Below are positions 32,985 through 43,879 of a stretch of 64,000 bases of DNA, in pieces (the stretch's first letter is position 1; every line of letters begins with the position of its first letter). Source of the DNA: Sindora glabra (taxonomy: Eukaryota > Streptophyta > Magnoliopsida > Fabales > Fabaceae); contig CM035233.1 in the NCBI GenBank assembly GCA_020226215.1, positions 25,423,150-25,487,149 on the forward strand. The letters are read 5' to 3'. The position numbers were made by a program, and so were the translations under genes. The notes beneath the pieces are model-generated. The model saw only the letters and a program-made list of their open reading frames with translations. It made no database searches and had not been told where the DNA came from.

Positions 32985-34340
32985 CAAAATATTCTTGCAT
33001 CCTTAATATTATAGCTCATAATACTTTACTATTCTCTTCCTTAATTACCCTAACACATAATTAATTTTAAAGTGTTATTCTTTAATTCTATCAAGTATAA
33101 TAACCACCACCAATATCACCATCACCATCATTGTCACTATCATCGTTATAAAAAAGGAAGTCATAAACAATAGTATGATTTTATTCCCTGACTAACAAAT
33201 TAAACAATTGAAAAATGGATTACAAATAACATTATTCTATTCCTTGAGTAATCCAAACAATTAAAAAAAGTAATGATTTTCCCCTTTTTTTCCTCTCCCT
33301 TATTTGATTCAATGCACTTCTTATTTTAACATATTGAACCAAACACCTATAAATCTATCTAAGTAGTACTTATATGGATCAAATTTCACAAGAAATACTT
33401 ATGTACTTTAATGATAATACATGTATTTGCTCTCACCTGATAAAAAAATTATAATTTTTAATACTTTAAAAATAGGTTGGAATGCATAAGTGTTTCATGT
33501 AAGGAGAATTACATGTATACTTTAATTATAACACATATCCTTAAAACCATTAAAATGGACTCAGGCTTTCAGATTCGTTTGTGAATTCATAAAAATATGC
33601 AAATTAAAACCCAAAAAGTAAGTTTATTTAAATACAAAACTAAAACAATCCAATCCATAGTCTGTGTAGACCAATCCCAATGACTTACAGATAAGCTTGC
33701 CCTTTTTTTTTTCATTTCTTATCTTTAAACTAAACTATCATAGTACACTAACTTTCACCTAACCAACCTAATACCCACTTCTAAACTAAATTCTTTTTTT
33801 AATCTAACATAACCTAAATAAATTATTTCTAAATAAATGCTTTAGTTTCTGAATTTATAATTTAAAATTTTATTAATTTTTATTATAGTTTATCCATCCT
33901 TGAATTGTTAGTTTAGATTAAGAATGCGTTAAATATATAATTTTAAAATTTACAATTGTTATTTTAAACTTAAAATTATTTTTAAAAAGTTCAATTTTTT
34001 TAAAAAAAAAGAGCTTGTGAACTCAAACCATGAGTTAATAAATTGTAAACTTTAGAATTCTAAGTCCAATTTAGGTGGTCTATAAAAGTTGAAAACTCAC
34101 CCAAGCTATGTCATTTATGGTTGTTATGCATTAACCAATCTACGAACAAATTAAGCAAGTTCATTTAACAATACTAACCACCACCACCACAGTAATGATG
34201 TCACAATAATTAAGAGTAAATCAAAACTTAAATTAGGTAAATGTTAGAGAAGATACATATAATAATATATTTCATAGATTTGTGGCACTACTTAAATAGT
34301 GAGCTATTCTAAATATAGCTTCATTTTTGTTTATATACAT
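32985..34340 (+). repeat. Diverged dispersed repeat R, copy 1
   Basis: About 1.35 kb that aligns collinearly with 44,110-45,495, for example ATTCTCTTCCTTAATTA (33,032 and 44,158), the CACCATCAC-type patch (33,105 and 44,250), AACATATTGAACCAAACACCT (33,330 and 44,456; 20 bases compared) and CTATTCTAAATATAGC (34,305 and 45,467). No protein content. Its nature is unknown. Confidence 0.8.
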
Positions 34341-34380
34341 GGTAATGGGTTTTTATGGCTATTTATCTCTTTCTTTCTTT

Positions 34381-34407
34381 ATATATATATATATCTCTCT
34401 CTCTCTT

Positions 34408-34486
<79 letters not shown>
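34381..34486. repeat. Compound microsatellite (AT)(CT)(AC)(AT)
   Basis: 34,381-34,394 AT, 34,395-34,407 CT, 34,411-34,458 AC, 34,459-34,486 AT. The pararetrovirus sequence begins straight after it. Confidence 0.95.
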
Positions 34487-34780
34487 TCTCTTAGCGAACC
34501 CTAGGAGACTCCTAAATGCAAAAATAAAAATATGCAAGAATGGAAGTAGAGATCACAAATAGATTGCAGAATGTAAGATTTGTGTTAAATTTGAAAAACT
34601 TACAAATACAAGAGAAGAAAAGTATGAGAGAAACCAGCTGCTTAAGAGCTTAGAAGGGTATTTAAGAAAGCTTGATTTTCTCAGTTGAAGGGTGCCCTTT
34701 TATAGGAACTTCGAAGATGTTACAAGATTCCTAAATAGTTATTTAATACATTATTATTACATTTAAATAAAAAAAATACA
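34487..34780 (-). promoter_or_regulatory. Caulimovirid intergenic region with TATA box
   Basis: On the minus strand CCTATAAAAGGGC lies at about 34,695-34,707, followed by a leader-like stretch with TTTCTTAAATACCC and CTCTTAAGCAGCTGG. Position after ORF2 is where caulimovirids place the pregenomic promoter. Confidence 0.6.
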
Positions 34781-36492
34781 ATGGCCGATACTCTATCATT
34801 ATTACATGTCAAGAAAGAACAGCAACTAAAACTCTATTTTACATTTAAATTTAAGTCAAAATTAGGCTACCACCTACTTTATTTGAATATGAAGTTAGAA
34901 AGGTACATCTCTTTTATTACATTATGCCTCTTTTTTATTGGAATTGTCTTGTCAAGAATCTACCTGAGAATTTACAAGTAGTGGGTTTGTCTTTTTGAGT
35001 CGGCAACCACATTTGCTTCAAATTTGAATTTGTATTTGCATCAGATGGCACAGATTAGATCTTCATTATCTATAGAGATTCCATCTCGTTCAAGATCAAT
35101 TTCGAAACAATCATCCTTATTTGATTGAGCATAGTCTTTTGAGTTTTCTTTTGAATTGTTAAATGTCTGAAACTCAACTTGGGATTTGGATTTAAGCATG
35201 AGGTGACTGTCTTCAATTTAGGAACTGAAATCCTCCTCAGTTGAAATTAAAGGCTAATGTTGCCATAAATTATGATTTGTTTTGGAGGAATTGGTTCATG
35301 CCTTTCTTGGGATTTTTACTAAATTGAGGGAATTTATTAAATCATTTTTAAAGTCCAGCCTTTTCTATAATAATGAACTATTTGAAATCAGCCTACCATT
35401 TTACAAATCCTCACCTCTGGAGAATCAGATAGTTACTTTGAGGATTTTAGTCAAGTTAGTATTCTTAAAAATATGCTCATGGAAGACTAATTTTTGAGAA
35501 AAATTGTAAAAACATAGGAAGATTGCCATGATTTTCATTATCAAAGTGATTTTTGAAGGTTTCCCATCTTTTTTTAATATTTAAGGAAAAAAAATTTTCA
35601 ATTGGTCCAAAGATTTCCCATCACCTATTTGATATCATGAAGGAAACAAATTAATCAAGAATGTTTAAAATTTTTTTATTTTAGAAAATATAGAGTATTC
35701 TCCTAAGTTTTTTGGTAATCCTAGTACGAATACCTTAACAAATTTAGATAAAAAAAGTTTTCAAATTTCTTTATTCTGAATGGTTTTAAGCCCTATTCAA
35801 TTGAATGAATAATTCTCTTAATTTTAAAACTTGAATGATTCACTAAATTTAGACCATCCTGACTTTTATGATGTTCTATTTTAACTAAGTTAGAATTAAC
35901 TAAAATATGCTCAGAAAAATCTCTAGAATGGAGCAGCATATCAAGGATGAAATGCCATCATTTGAGAAAGACTTTTGAAATGAGATCTTTTAAGTTTTTT
36001 GCCTAATAAATTTGACAGGTTTTTATTCTTTTGCAATAATAGCTTTAAGAAAGTTCTTGTTATTATAATTTGGTTCTTTTGATTTCAAATGGCTTGAAGA
36101 ATTTTGGATTAACTAAGGATAAGTTCCTTAACTTGGTTTTCCTTTTATTTTTCTTCTTCAGTAATGTTTGCCTAAGATTTCTCTGTGATTTAGAGAGGTC
36201 TTTAGAGAGAGGCTACAAAGGCTTGCAATACCTTAATTAAGAAATCATTATTACTAATTTCTTGGGGAGTTGAAAATTTGAATTTGGATTTGGTTAAAGA
36301 TTTGGAGAAAGAGGCAATTTGTTTGCCTTTCTCTTCTGTAGTTGGTTTTAGTTTGGTTGGTCTTGATATTTGGGGATGATTAAAAGGATCTAGATTTTTA
36401 GATTTCTTTAGTGGCATGATCACTAGTTTGTTCCATGCAAAAATTCTCTTGTAAGAAAATTTGGAAGGGAATTTGAATAACCTTTTAAACAT
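34781..36492 (-). pseudogene. Caulimovirid second ORF, remnant
   Basis: The frame 36,202-36,492 (96 codons) starts MFKRLFKFPSKFSYKRIFAW and is rich in Lys, Ser and Pro (KPTTEEKGKQIASFSKSLTK). Downstream to about 34,990 the minus strand gives broken hydrophilic pieces with many Lys, Ser and Asn. Florendoviruses have a second ORF of unknown function at this place; the sequence itself does not tell its role. The plus-strand frames at 34,781 and 35,282 are shadows. Confidence 0.5.
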
Positions 36493-36529
36493 TTAATTTC
36501 AAAGTAAAAAAAAACTTTAAATGTTGTGC

Positions 36530-36990
36530 CATTTGGAAAAATTTTATTTTGATACAATATTTTTAATATTTTTTTCTAAAACAAATTTAGCAAAGCTACA
36601 ATTAACTATGATAAGAAACTTTTGATTTAAAAGTTTAGATTAGAATTTTTGAACATATAAAATAATTACCAAAACTTCTTACTTTAGAGTGGTATAATTT
36701 TGTCATGCAGAATTCCAATGCTTTAATGCAAATGCAACTATATGCTTTTTTCTATTTAAAACTTCTTTAAGGATACCTTTGTAACCTAAATCAGAGGCAT
36801 TAGTTTTAACAATTTTAGATGCATTTAGGTTTGAAATATGTAGATAAAGAAGACTCTTAACTTAAGCTTTCAGTTGTCTAACTATTTTGGTATGAACATC
36901 AATCGAAGAAAGAGGATTCTTCTTTAGACATTCATGCAATAGTTTGATAAGATTTGAAATATTTGGAAAGAAATCTGAGATATAGTTTAA
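36530..36990 (-). pseudogene. Caulimovirid RNase H region
   Basis: Broken minus-strand frames give LLYLHISNLNASKIV, then TNASDLGYKGILKE and HWNSAQQNYTT-like sequence, then LLNQKFLIIVNCSFAKFVL. This is the pararetroviral RNase H, which removes RNA from the RNA-DNA hybrid. The catalytic Asp of the TDAS motif is Asn here (TNAS, about 36,785-36,805). Several stops. Confidence 0.7.
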
Positions 36991-37688
36991 ACATCCTAAA
37001 AATCTTTGGAGTTAAGTTTTCTTAATTAGTTGGTCAAGAAATTTATCAGCAAACTCAATTGATCTTTCAATCAAAGTTATAGTTCCCTAATAAATGTAAT
37101 AACTAAGAAATCAAATTCTAGTTTGCAAAAGAGAATATTTGATTTTTGAAATGGCTAATCATTTCTTTGAGTCACATTAAGGAAAATATTAAGATGTTTA
37201 AAATGTTAATCAATATTTTTTGAGAACACTAAAATATCATTAATATAAACAATGATAAATTTGGAAAATTGATTATAAATATCATTTATAATCCTTTGAG
37301 ACTATGAGAGTGCATTTTTCAGGCCAAACAACATTACATTCCATTCATATTGATTGAATAGTATCATAAATGTTGTTTTATACCTGTCTTCAAGTTTTAT
37401 TTGAATTTTCCAAAAATCAGCTTTCATATCAAAATTTGAAAATATTTTTGTTGAATAAAAATGATTTAATAAATCCTTTTTGTTGGGGATAGGATATCGA
37501 ATCCATTGTAATGTAATATTGAGCGGCTTGTAATCAATGACAAGCCTTAGTGTGCCTTGTTTAATTTTAGCACTCTTATTAATATAGAATGTTGCACATG
37601 ACCAAGGACTTTTTAATATCCTAATGATCCCTTTTTTCAAGAGATCTTCTATTTCTTCTTGATAATGCTCCAAAAGCTCTTGATTCAT
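36991..37688 (-). pseudogene. Caulimovirid reverse transcriptase
   Basis: The 128-codon frame 37,302-37,688 has PWSCATFYINKSAKIKQGTL, LVIDYKPLNITLQWIRYPIP and NKKDLLNHFYSTKIFSNFDM (domain A Asp kept), and EWNVMLFGLKNALS. After a stop the active-site box reads FIIVYINDILVFSKN at about 37,215-37,260, with Asn in place of the first Asp. Thumb sequence continues to about 36,990. Matches caulimovirid rather than gypsy RT. Confidence 0.85.
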
Positions 37689-37799
37689 TTAGATGGGTCT
37701 TACCTTGGTTAGGAATTTTCTTTTAGAAAAATCTTTCTCATATAGCAATTCTACCAGATGCTGCTTTCTATTCCATAAAGCATTTATAAGGTCAACACA

Positions 37800-38330
37800 A
37801 ACATTACTAGCAATTCTAAATATTTAATCTTTGCTTGCATAATTTGGACTTACCAATTACTATTCTATCATTTTGTAGGATACTTATTCAAAACGATAGT
37901 TAATTTGAGCATCCTTGTAATCTATCAAATTAATCTTTTTGAATTTTTTGACAAATTGGAAGGTAATTTTTTCTCTAAGAACTTTGATAGTAATCCCTTT
38001 ATCTAAGCCTTAACTAACCTTATAGGGAGTTAAGGCTTAGATAAAAGGAGTTCCTAAGATAACTTTGTTGGATAAGTTTTTAACAAGTAAAAAACTTTGA
38101 TTTGTTCAATAAGAAGAGTTGACAATCTCCATGTCTGAAAGTTTAAAATTAATCATATGTGGGGATCCATTAGCAGATTGGATTTTGGCTCTAGTTTTTT
38201 CAAAAAATTTAGTTAAAACTAGGTCTTCTTGAATACAGTTTATATTTGCCCCTATATCAAATAAGGCAACTATTTCTAATTCCCAATTATTTTCAACCAT
38301 TTTATTGGAATATGATATTTCAAAATTTAG
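37800..38330 (-). pseudogene. Caulimovirid aspartic protease
   Basis: The frame 38,106-38,300 (64 codons) has IVALFDIGANINCIQEDLV and SANGSPHMINFKLSD. The active-site triad D-T/S-G-A reads DIGA, so the Thr/Ser is Ile. It would have cut the viral polyprotein. The stretch to 37,800 continues in broken frames toward RT. A duplicated phrase GGCTTAGATAA / GCCTTAACTAACCTTATAGG near 38,005-38,045 forms a small local inverted repeat. Confidence 0.7.
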
Positions 38331-39626
38331 GCCATAGAAATAATCCTAAAAAATTATTTTCTTCATCTTATTGATTTTAATTTTTTTTTTCTCTTTAGGA
38401 GATATTTGAAGTTCAAAAAGAATTTTTCCTTGGAGCTTTTGAATCTATTTTAGCTCATTCACTTTTATTTTGAAAAGATTTATCCTAGATTGTAAATCTT
38501 GTAATATAATAGGTTTACTTTTATTCTGAGTTAAATATATCCAAAACATCTTCAAAATTGTAACTATTTAGTTAAGAAAAACCCTTTGAAAATAAAGGTT
38601 TATCTAGACTTAGCTTAAGTTTTTGGAGATACTCTTGCTTTTTTTCATTATTAAGATAATCATTAATAATGTTAAGAAGTAAGTTTCTCTCTATATTAAG
38701 CATATTTACCTCTTGCTCAAAGGATGATTCTTCTGAGGATATTTTGTCATCTTCAAGCAGATGAGATATTTGTTGCACTTGGTCTTCTTCGTTTTTAGGT
38801 TCCTTTTTTTATTGTAAAGATTTCTCGGTAAGAAGATTAGATATTTAGTTCAATATAGATTTATCCAACTCTAGTTTGTCTAATCCTCTTATTTAGTCTA
38901 TAGTATTTGGCTATATGTCTAGGTTTACTATACCTATAATACACTAGCCTAATATCTTATGCTTGATAAGAAGGTAAAATGTATCTAGGTTTAGATTTTC
39001 TCCTTTAGTATCTTTTAGATTAATGTTTTAGTTGCGGCTGAGGCTTTGGCTCAATGAGTTGTTGCTTAGCTCTTCACCTGTGCTTAGGTTTAAAGGTTTT
39101 CGGACAAATGAAACTAAAATGTTCACAGAAGGTTCCTAATTCTCTTCGATTTTGGGCCTTCTCTTTGGCTAGTTATCTTTGAATTTTATCATCATGACAA
39201 ATTTTAAGGGTAACCTTTTGAACATAACTCACTAATTCTCCATTAGTAAGCTACTCATAAGGAATTTAACCACTATACCAATTTTTTATTTTCTCTCTTA
39301 CCTTATTTCCTAAGGATCTAGGAAGATTGACAAGGAATTTTTCTTTCTAAAAAGGTTGGTTACTATCTGACCTAAAAAAAATTCTACTAAAAAACATATC
39401 TTTGTACCATCTAATATTAGACAAGGATTTGCATTTGAGGTTTGAAAAAAGTATAACAAATTTATCTTTCCAAAAGTTTAGATCACTTATGAAGTATAGA
39501 GTAATAGTGTAAATTAAGGTATTTACAATGTCTAGAATTAGTTGGCCATTGGCTCATGGGATTACATACCCATTTTGATCATGCCTAACTAACTCTATAT
39601 TTAGGTTTTCTCTACTTCAATAAAGT
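38331..39626 (-). pseudogene. Caulimovirid coat protein C-half and zinc knuckle
   Basis: Broken frames at 39,250-39,420 give LVNLPRSLGNKVREKIKNWY, then IPYEQLTNGEL-like and KICHDDKIQRQLAKEKAQNR, the conserved coat core. At about 38,897-38,945 the frame VYYRYSKPRHIAKYYRLNKR corresponds to a CX2CX4HX4C knuckle in which Cys ligands have become Tyr while the His remains. The frame 38,572-38,778 (acidic, HLLEDDKISSEESSFEQEVN) follows the knuckle. The coat region is interrupted at 39,631 by a solo LTR. Confidence 0.72.
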
Positions 39627-39631
39627 GTTCA
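39627..39631. repeat. Solo LTR target duplication, left
   Basis: GTTCA, identical to 41,250-41,254. Confidence 0.9.
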
Positions 39632-41249
39632 TGTTGGTATGTGTCCTAGGAGTTAATCATAAAGATGATTGTAATAATGCACAATGTATTATACTTTATT
39701 TCAGGCAATATAATTATTATATTTTATTTTTATTTTTTTATATCTATGCAATTTATAACTTAATATAATAATTGTCCTTGGAATAGTTTTACTATTCCTA
39801 AAATGCCCTTAAATAAGTATTATTGTAAAAAGGATAGTAACAATATATTGAGATTAGTATGTATAATGACTGATGATTATGAATCATGGATATGTGATAT
39901 CAAGTCAATACATGAGTACATTGTTCGTGAACAAATGTATTGGACTGGCTTGCAATGAGAAAACTACATGGATTGTCACATGTCATTAGTTATTCTCACG
40001 TGACCACAATATGTGCAATCCTTTGACCTGAAGTTACTACGGTTCCCTACATGAGGAGTCACATACTTTGATTTTATCCTGTATTACCTTTAACCGGGAT
40101 ATGTTGTAGGATGTTGATTAGGTGTGTCATGAATCATGCAAAGGGATGTGAGTGATGTAGATGAGAACTTTGTTCCTATTACATAGTAAAAGTGATATCC
40201 TTGGGCCCTTTGATTAAGTGAGATTAAGAAATGCATGGCCATGCTCAAATAGATCAATATGAGATATTGATCATTTGTTTAAGTCAGTCTACTTGGTATC
40301 AAGAAACATAAATTGAACATCAATGAGGATGACATATTTTATGCCTCTAGTTTGATTTAGATATTGTCATAAAAGGGACTATGTTGCAAACTATTATTCA
40401 CACATTGAGTGAATATTGAGTCACAGATATTTTTTTACTACTTGGGTGGCAGTAATGTATTGTTAGATATCGCTCATTATCTATGATCCACAAGTAGGCT
40501 ATTACTAATGTAATAAGAACCTATAGGGTTATACGAAAGGAATAGGAATGAAATAATAATTAATTAGATTTTAGTTGGACTAAAATTCAATTAATTGAGC
40601 TTATTTTCGTGCATATATATATTATTAAAATAATAATATATTTTCATGTAATACATATGTTATATTATGTAATATTATTTGATATTAAAGTAATATAAGA
40701 TAACTATATGCCATTCTAATATTAGATAATTATATTATAAGATAATATTATTATCTAATATTAGATAATTAATAGATAAGTTCTATCTCTCCTTACTTTC
40801 TCTATGATAAGGATAAGGTGATAGTTGTTAATTGAGATTAGGATTTTGGAAGCATTATCCTAATAGGACTAGAAATGTGGCATGCCTTAGTTTTATAAAA
40901 GGAACTTGAAGGCAACACTTTAACTATACACATTAGCTGCCATTAAACCTTAAATTACTTAAGAAAAATGCACTAATCCTAATCCTAGTAAGAGAGAGGT
41001 ATCTTAGCAGATTCGTGGAGGGTGAGAAGTCATTGTTCACTCCGTGTGAATACTGTAGATTCGTTGTACCTTTTGGTCAGCATTTGATTCGTGATTCATC
41101 TTGATCTCTCAAAGTTTTATTCAAAAAGAACACGAAAACACAAAAGGTAAAACCTTAACATTGATTTATGCCCTTTTGCATGGATCCTTAGTAGGATTTG
41201 GATCAAAAAATTTTAATTTTTGTTGTGTATGCTAATTTGAAACGTAACA
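39632..41249 (+). mobile_element. Solo LTR, 1.6 kb, inside the pararetrovirus
   Basis: It starts TGTTGGTATG, ends AACGTAACA, and has a perfect GTTCA duplication on both sides. A TATA box (TTTTATAAAAGG, about 40,892) followed by a less AT-rich transcribed-leader-like stretch sets the plus orientation. An AT palindromic zone lies at 40,610-40,790. No internal retrotransposon genes; coat-protein homology continues on either side. The texture is that of a copia-type LTR, but the superfamily is inference. Confidence 0.85.
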
Positions 41250-41254
41250 GTTCA
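41250..41254. repeat. Solo LTR target duplication, right
   Basis: GTTCA, matching 39,627-39,631. Confidence 0.9.
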
Positions 41255-42840
41255 TCCTACCATCCTTTGAGTTAACCAATAAATCTTATAACTAGATAAT
41301 GGAGTACTATTGTATCATCATAGTTATAGTTTGATTGGTAGGTTGTGCTAACCATGGTCATTTATTGGAAAGTATTGAGAATTTCATATTTAAATTTACC
41401 ATTTATGTTTCATTCATAAATGTTATTCCTATTGTAGGAATTATGAATAATTTGGGGTTTTTCTTCTATGATTTGGTCAAGGTAACTAGCCCTTGGATAG
41501 TACAACTTTTGAGGTATTATCCAATTAGTTTCCTTAAATTCTTTTTTAATTAGATTTATCTTTCAACATTCTTCTAAAGATATTTTAGAATCAACATTAA
41601 GAGCTTTTACCATATGAATGCTAATAGATTTAGTTAATGGGGCTATTTTTAACTCATCAACATACACCTTCCCTAGTTTTTAGTTTAGTTCTTCTAGCAT
41701 TTAGTCTATTTTTGTATAGTTGGGTCTTTGGAAAATGTTATTTGTTTATTAAAAAGGATTTGGTAAGGTTTAAATAAAAGGTTTTCAACCTTCTCTATGC
41801 CAGAGGATTCTTTTACAATTTTTTTAGGAATGCTAGAAGATAGAATATGATTTCCAAGAGTTTGAAGATGCCTATTAGTATAATTATTTTGGTCCATTAT
41901 GGCTGCAACATCCTTTGCTGAAGAAGATTTGCCTTCTCTTGCTTCTTTTTGCTTAAAAGAAGCTGCAACTATTAGCTTTTTAGGATGTCATTTCCATTTG
42001 GAACACTATTCTATGTGGCAACTCAAAGATAAGTCTTTTTCCTTTAGTCGTGACCTATTTTTGGGTCTTTGGAGTGACTACACTAACTAAGCTTAATTCT
42101 ATGAAAGGATAGTCTATTTGGTTATTTTCAGCATATGTTTCAAACCATTCAAAGAAAGATATATTTATTTAGATTAAGGTCATAAAATTGTAATATCTTC
42201 TTGAATTTTTGTCCTTGATTCTCCTTTAAATTTGTTTAAAAACTAGGTTTTTTGAGGAGTGAATTATTTTGAATAGAATTTTCTTCTTAAAGAATCGTTA
42301 TCAATTCGAAACTATTTTTCAAAATTCATAGTAAAATAGGATTATCATTAGGACAAAGTTATGAGACAATAAGTGAATTAATAGATCTGGTAGATTCATC
42401 ATAGTCATCACCATTTCTTATTTGTTCACTATCCTTCTCATCTTTTATTTAAGTGGTTTAACCATATATTAGATTTGGGACTTGTGGAATATTTTCAACA
42501 CCTCTAAAGTCAAAATTAATTGTTGATTAAGTGGATGAAGTTAATCTTCTAGAAGGCTCAATCCTGTGACCTCTCCTTGGCTTGAATCTTCCACAGAAAG
42601 ACCTCTTTGGTCGAACAATCATATTTCTAGGATTTACCTGCTCAAAAGATCCTTTGATTTCTTTAATCTTAGGTTTCCTTCATTTGAAAAAGAAATTAAT
42701 GTGGAACCATTTATCATGGTTTCTATCCTTGATATACCTTTTGCTAGGATTTATTTAGGCTTAATAACACGTTTGATATCTGAATTCTCAAGCTAATCTA
42801 TACTACCTTAAATTATTTCTATATGAATCAATAGATTGAC
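41255..42840 (-). pseudogene. Caulimovirid polyprotein, movement-to-coat linker and coat N-half
   Basis: Mostly broken frames. 41,706-41,897 (63 codons) reads MDQNNYTNRHLQTLGNHILS and IPKKIVKESSGIEKVENLLF, a hydrophilic linker. About 42,400-42,560 is acidic on the minus strand. The plus-strand frames at 41,335, 41,899 and 42,566 are shadows. No motif of known function can be named in this piece. Confidence 0.55.
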
Positions 42841-43400
42841 CTTTGTGCAATTTGTAAGAAAGAAAATAGTTTTGCCTTTCTTGGTTGGTGTTTGACGCAC
42901 TAAGTTTGTGCTGAGTTAACTTGTAGTGGATTCGATAGATAATCATAATAGGAATCTATCCAAGCTCCATTGTGTATCCATGTAATTTGACATAAAGCTT
43001 AAGAAATGCTTCCAAAAACTAGTCTATTGCAAGGACTATATTTATGTTTGGAAAATAGTTAAAATAAATTGGTCCTTATGATAAATTAGTTTTTACTACT
43101 TCTAAGAGAGAATTTTTAACGTCATTATCTCTTCCATCTTTGAAACAGAGGAGAATAACATTATTTAGCCCTTTTAGAAGAGTAAACTTTGTAGTTATTT
43201 GGATATAACCAATGTGCATGAAATTATATTTCCTTTTATGATTAAATGCTTCTACTCTTGAAATGAGAGTGAAGTTCTCATCTTAAGATTTTTACCCTTG
43301 ACAAACTTTTTAACAGTTTTGATCATACAATCAGATTTGTTAAAAAATCTTTTATTTTAGATTAAATAAAGTTCTTTATCTGGGATATTTGGCATTTCCT
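42841..43400 (-). pseudogene. Caulimovirid movement protein
   Basis: Broken minus-strand frames give pieces of a 30K-type movement protein: TLVISK, then LSQGPIYFNYFPNINIVLAM, then FLKLYVKLHGYTMEPG and IPIMIIYRIHYKLTQHK. Order and spacing agree with a caulimovirid movement domain, which opens plasmodesmata for cell-to-cell spread. At least five stops. Its place at the N-terminal end of the polyprotein supports the overall call. Confidence 0.7.
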
Positions 43401-43577
43401 AGTCATTAAAATATTTATTTATATTTTCAAATTTGATCTCTTCTTTGAAAATAGTTTTTGAGTTGGATTTATTTCCAGATTTGATAAGAGATTTAGAAGA
43501 AGAACTTGGAGAAAAGCGACTAGTAAAAAAGTGGAAAAAAGACATGAAAATATATGATATGCAAATCTAAGGACTAA

Positions 43578-43602
43578 TATCAAAGCTTATTAGGTTCCAT
43601 AG
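43578..43602 (-). promoter_or_regulatory. Caulimovirid primer binding site
   Basis: On the minus strand TTTGATATTAGTCCTTAG aligns with the Met-tRNA complement TTTGGTATCAGAGCTTAG with about four changes. It marks the conventional genome start. Confidence 0.6.
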
Positions 43603-43846
43603 AGATAATCATAAGAATTTATTATGCTTACAATATAATCTGAATATTAGAATCTCACTATGACTTATTCATTCTGGATTATATAGCCCTAACTTATTAT
43701 TTACATAAGAGCATGGGTGATAGAAGCTATCTAAACACTTTTCCTCAAATGGCCTAACCAAGATTTACACCCTTTACAGACTTATATTACTATGTGTGTG
43801 CTATCAATTTTCTAAAAATTCATTCATATTCAGAGATTAATATGGA

Positions 43847-43871
43847 TAGAGAAAGAGAGAGAGAGAGAGAG
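43847..43871. repeat. (GA)n microsatellite
   Basis: GAGAAA followed by about nine GA units. Confidence 0.9.
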
Positions 43872-43879
43872 GTATGTGA

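Larger units (their letters stand above)
34487..43690 (-). mobile_element. Endogenous caulimovirid (florendovirus-like), near full length, decayed
   Basis: The minus strand shows, in viral order, a Met-tRNA-type PBS (about 43,590), movement protein, coat protein with zinc knuckle, aspartic protease, RT, RNase H, a second ORF, then a promoter region near 34,700. Without the 1.6 kb solo LTR inside it, the insert is about 7.6 kb, in the range of a complete caulimovirid genome. The single large polyprotein followed by a second ORF matches the florendovirus plan (established knowledge). All frames are broken and key residues changed. No integrase is present, so it entered by host repair; one end is in a TA-rich microsatellite. 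The right boundary is approximate. Confidence 0.82.

Noticed and set aside
34181..34200. CCACCACCACCAC patches here, at 30,590-30,720, 33,105 and 44,225 as coding His/Pro repeats
   Set aside because: They are diverged trinucleotide-like runs within noncoding repeats, without a supported frame.
42566..42796. Plus-strand frames in 41.3-42.8 kb
   Set aside because: Shadows over the minus-strand viral polyprotein; no domain recognised.
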